Positions 63,858 to 64,000 of a stretch of 64,000 nt of DNA are shown here, piece after piece. The DNA is taken from contig JACQWR010000016.1 of NCBI GenBank assembly GCA_016209105.1, positions 1-64,000 of the forward strand, written 5' to 3'. The translations under genes and the position numbers were made by a program. This DNA comes from Deltaproteobacteria bacterium. Its GTDB lineage: Bacteria > Desulfobacterota > Syntrophia > Syntrophales > JACQWR01. Below the pieces are notes generated by a model. The model was not told the DNA's origin, made no database searches, and was given only the letters and a program-made list of their open reading frames with translations. Position 1 is the stretch's first letter. Every line of letters starts with the position of its first letter.

Positions 63858-64000
63858 TTTCCTCCTCCGTGACTGTTCAGGCGGGTCCGGATGCGCTCCA
63901 GTCGGCATTTCCAAAAAATACCATTGATTATCTCACAAGGCATTCTTCCATTCAAGCGGCAAGAATGGAAGAACGGGGGGACAGAACCCCTCGTGTCCAC

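Overview
The window is a ~64 kb chromosomal segment. Gene content and gene order suggest a Desulfobacterota/Syntrophales-like anaerobe (inference only). Most of it is housekeeping on the minus strand: ftsY, smc, amrS-like, moaA, the F1Fo ATP synthase F1 plus b/b' cluster, bactofilin, rodA-mrdA-mreD-mreC-mreB, pyrG and moaC. Plus-strand housekeeping includes greA and a PpiD/SurA-like foldase. There is one tRNA-Arg(CCT) and the edge of an IS3-family element. Accessory loci of most interest: (i) a ~1.25 kaa GlmS-like protein with an insertion in its glutaminase domain and a large C-terminal extension, co-oriented with a GlmU-like beta-helix protein and pyrG; (ii) a two-glycosyltransferase plus MpgP-like phosphatase cassette that looks like glucosylglycerate or mannosylglucosylglycerate compatible-solute synthesis; (iii) a 4-hydroxybenzoyl-CoA-reductase-like operon divergent from a UbiD-family decarboxylase; (iv) an ODP/flavodiiron-type metallo-beta-lactamase protein overlapping a class III nucleotidyl cyclase gene; (v) a CHAT/TPR lipoprotein; (vi) a Phd/ParE toxin-antitoxin pair followed by an unlisted VapC remnant; (vii) at least three families of interspersed palindromic intergenic repeats, one copy nested inside another, several abutting stop codons. 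No rRNA or CRISPR array was seen. All family calls were made by eye from protein motifs, without database searches.
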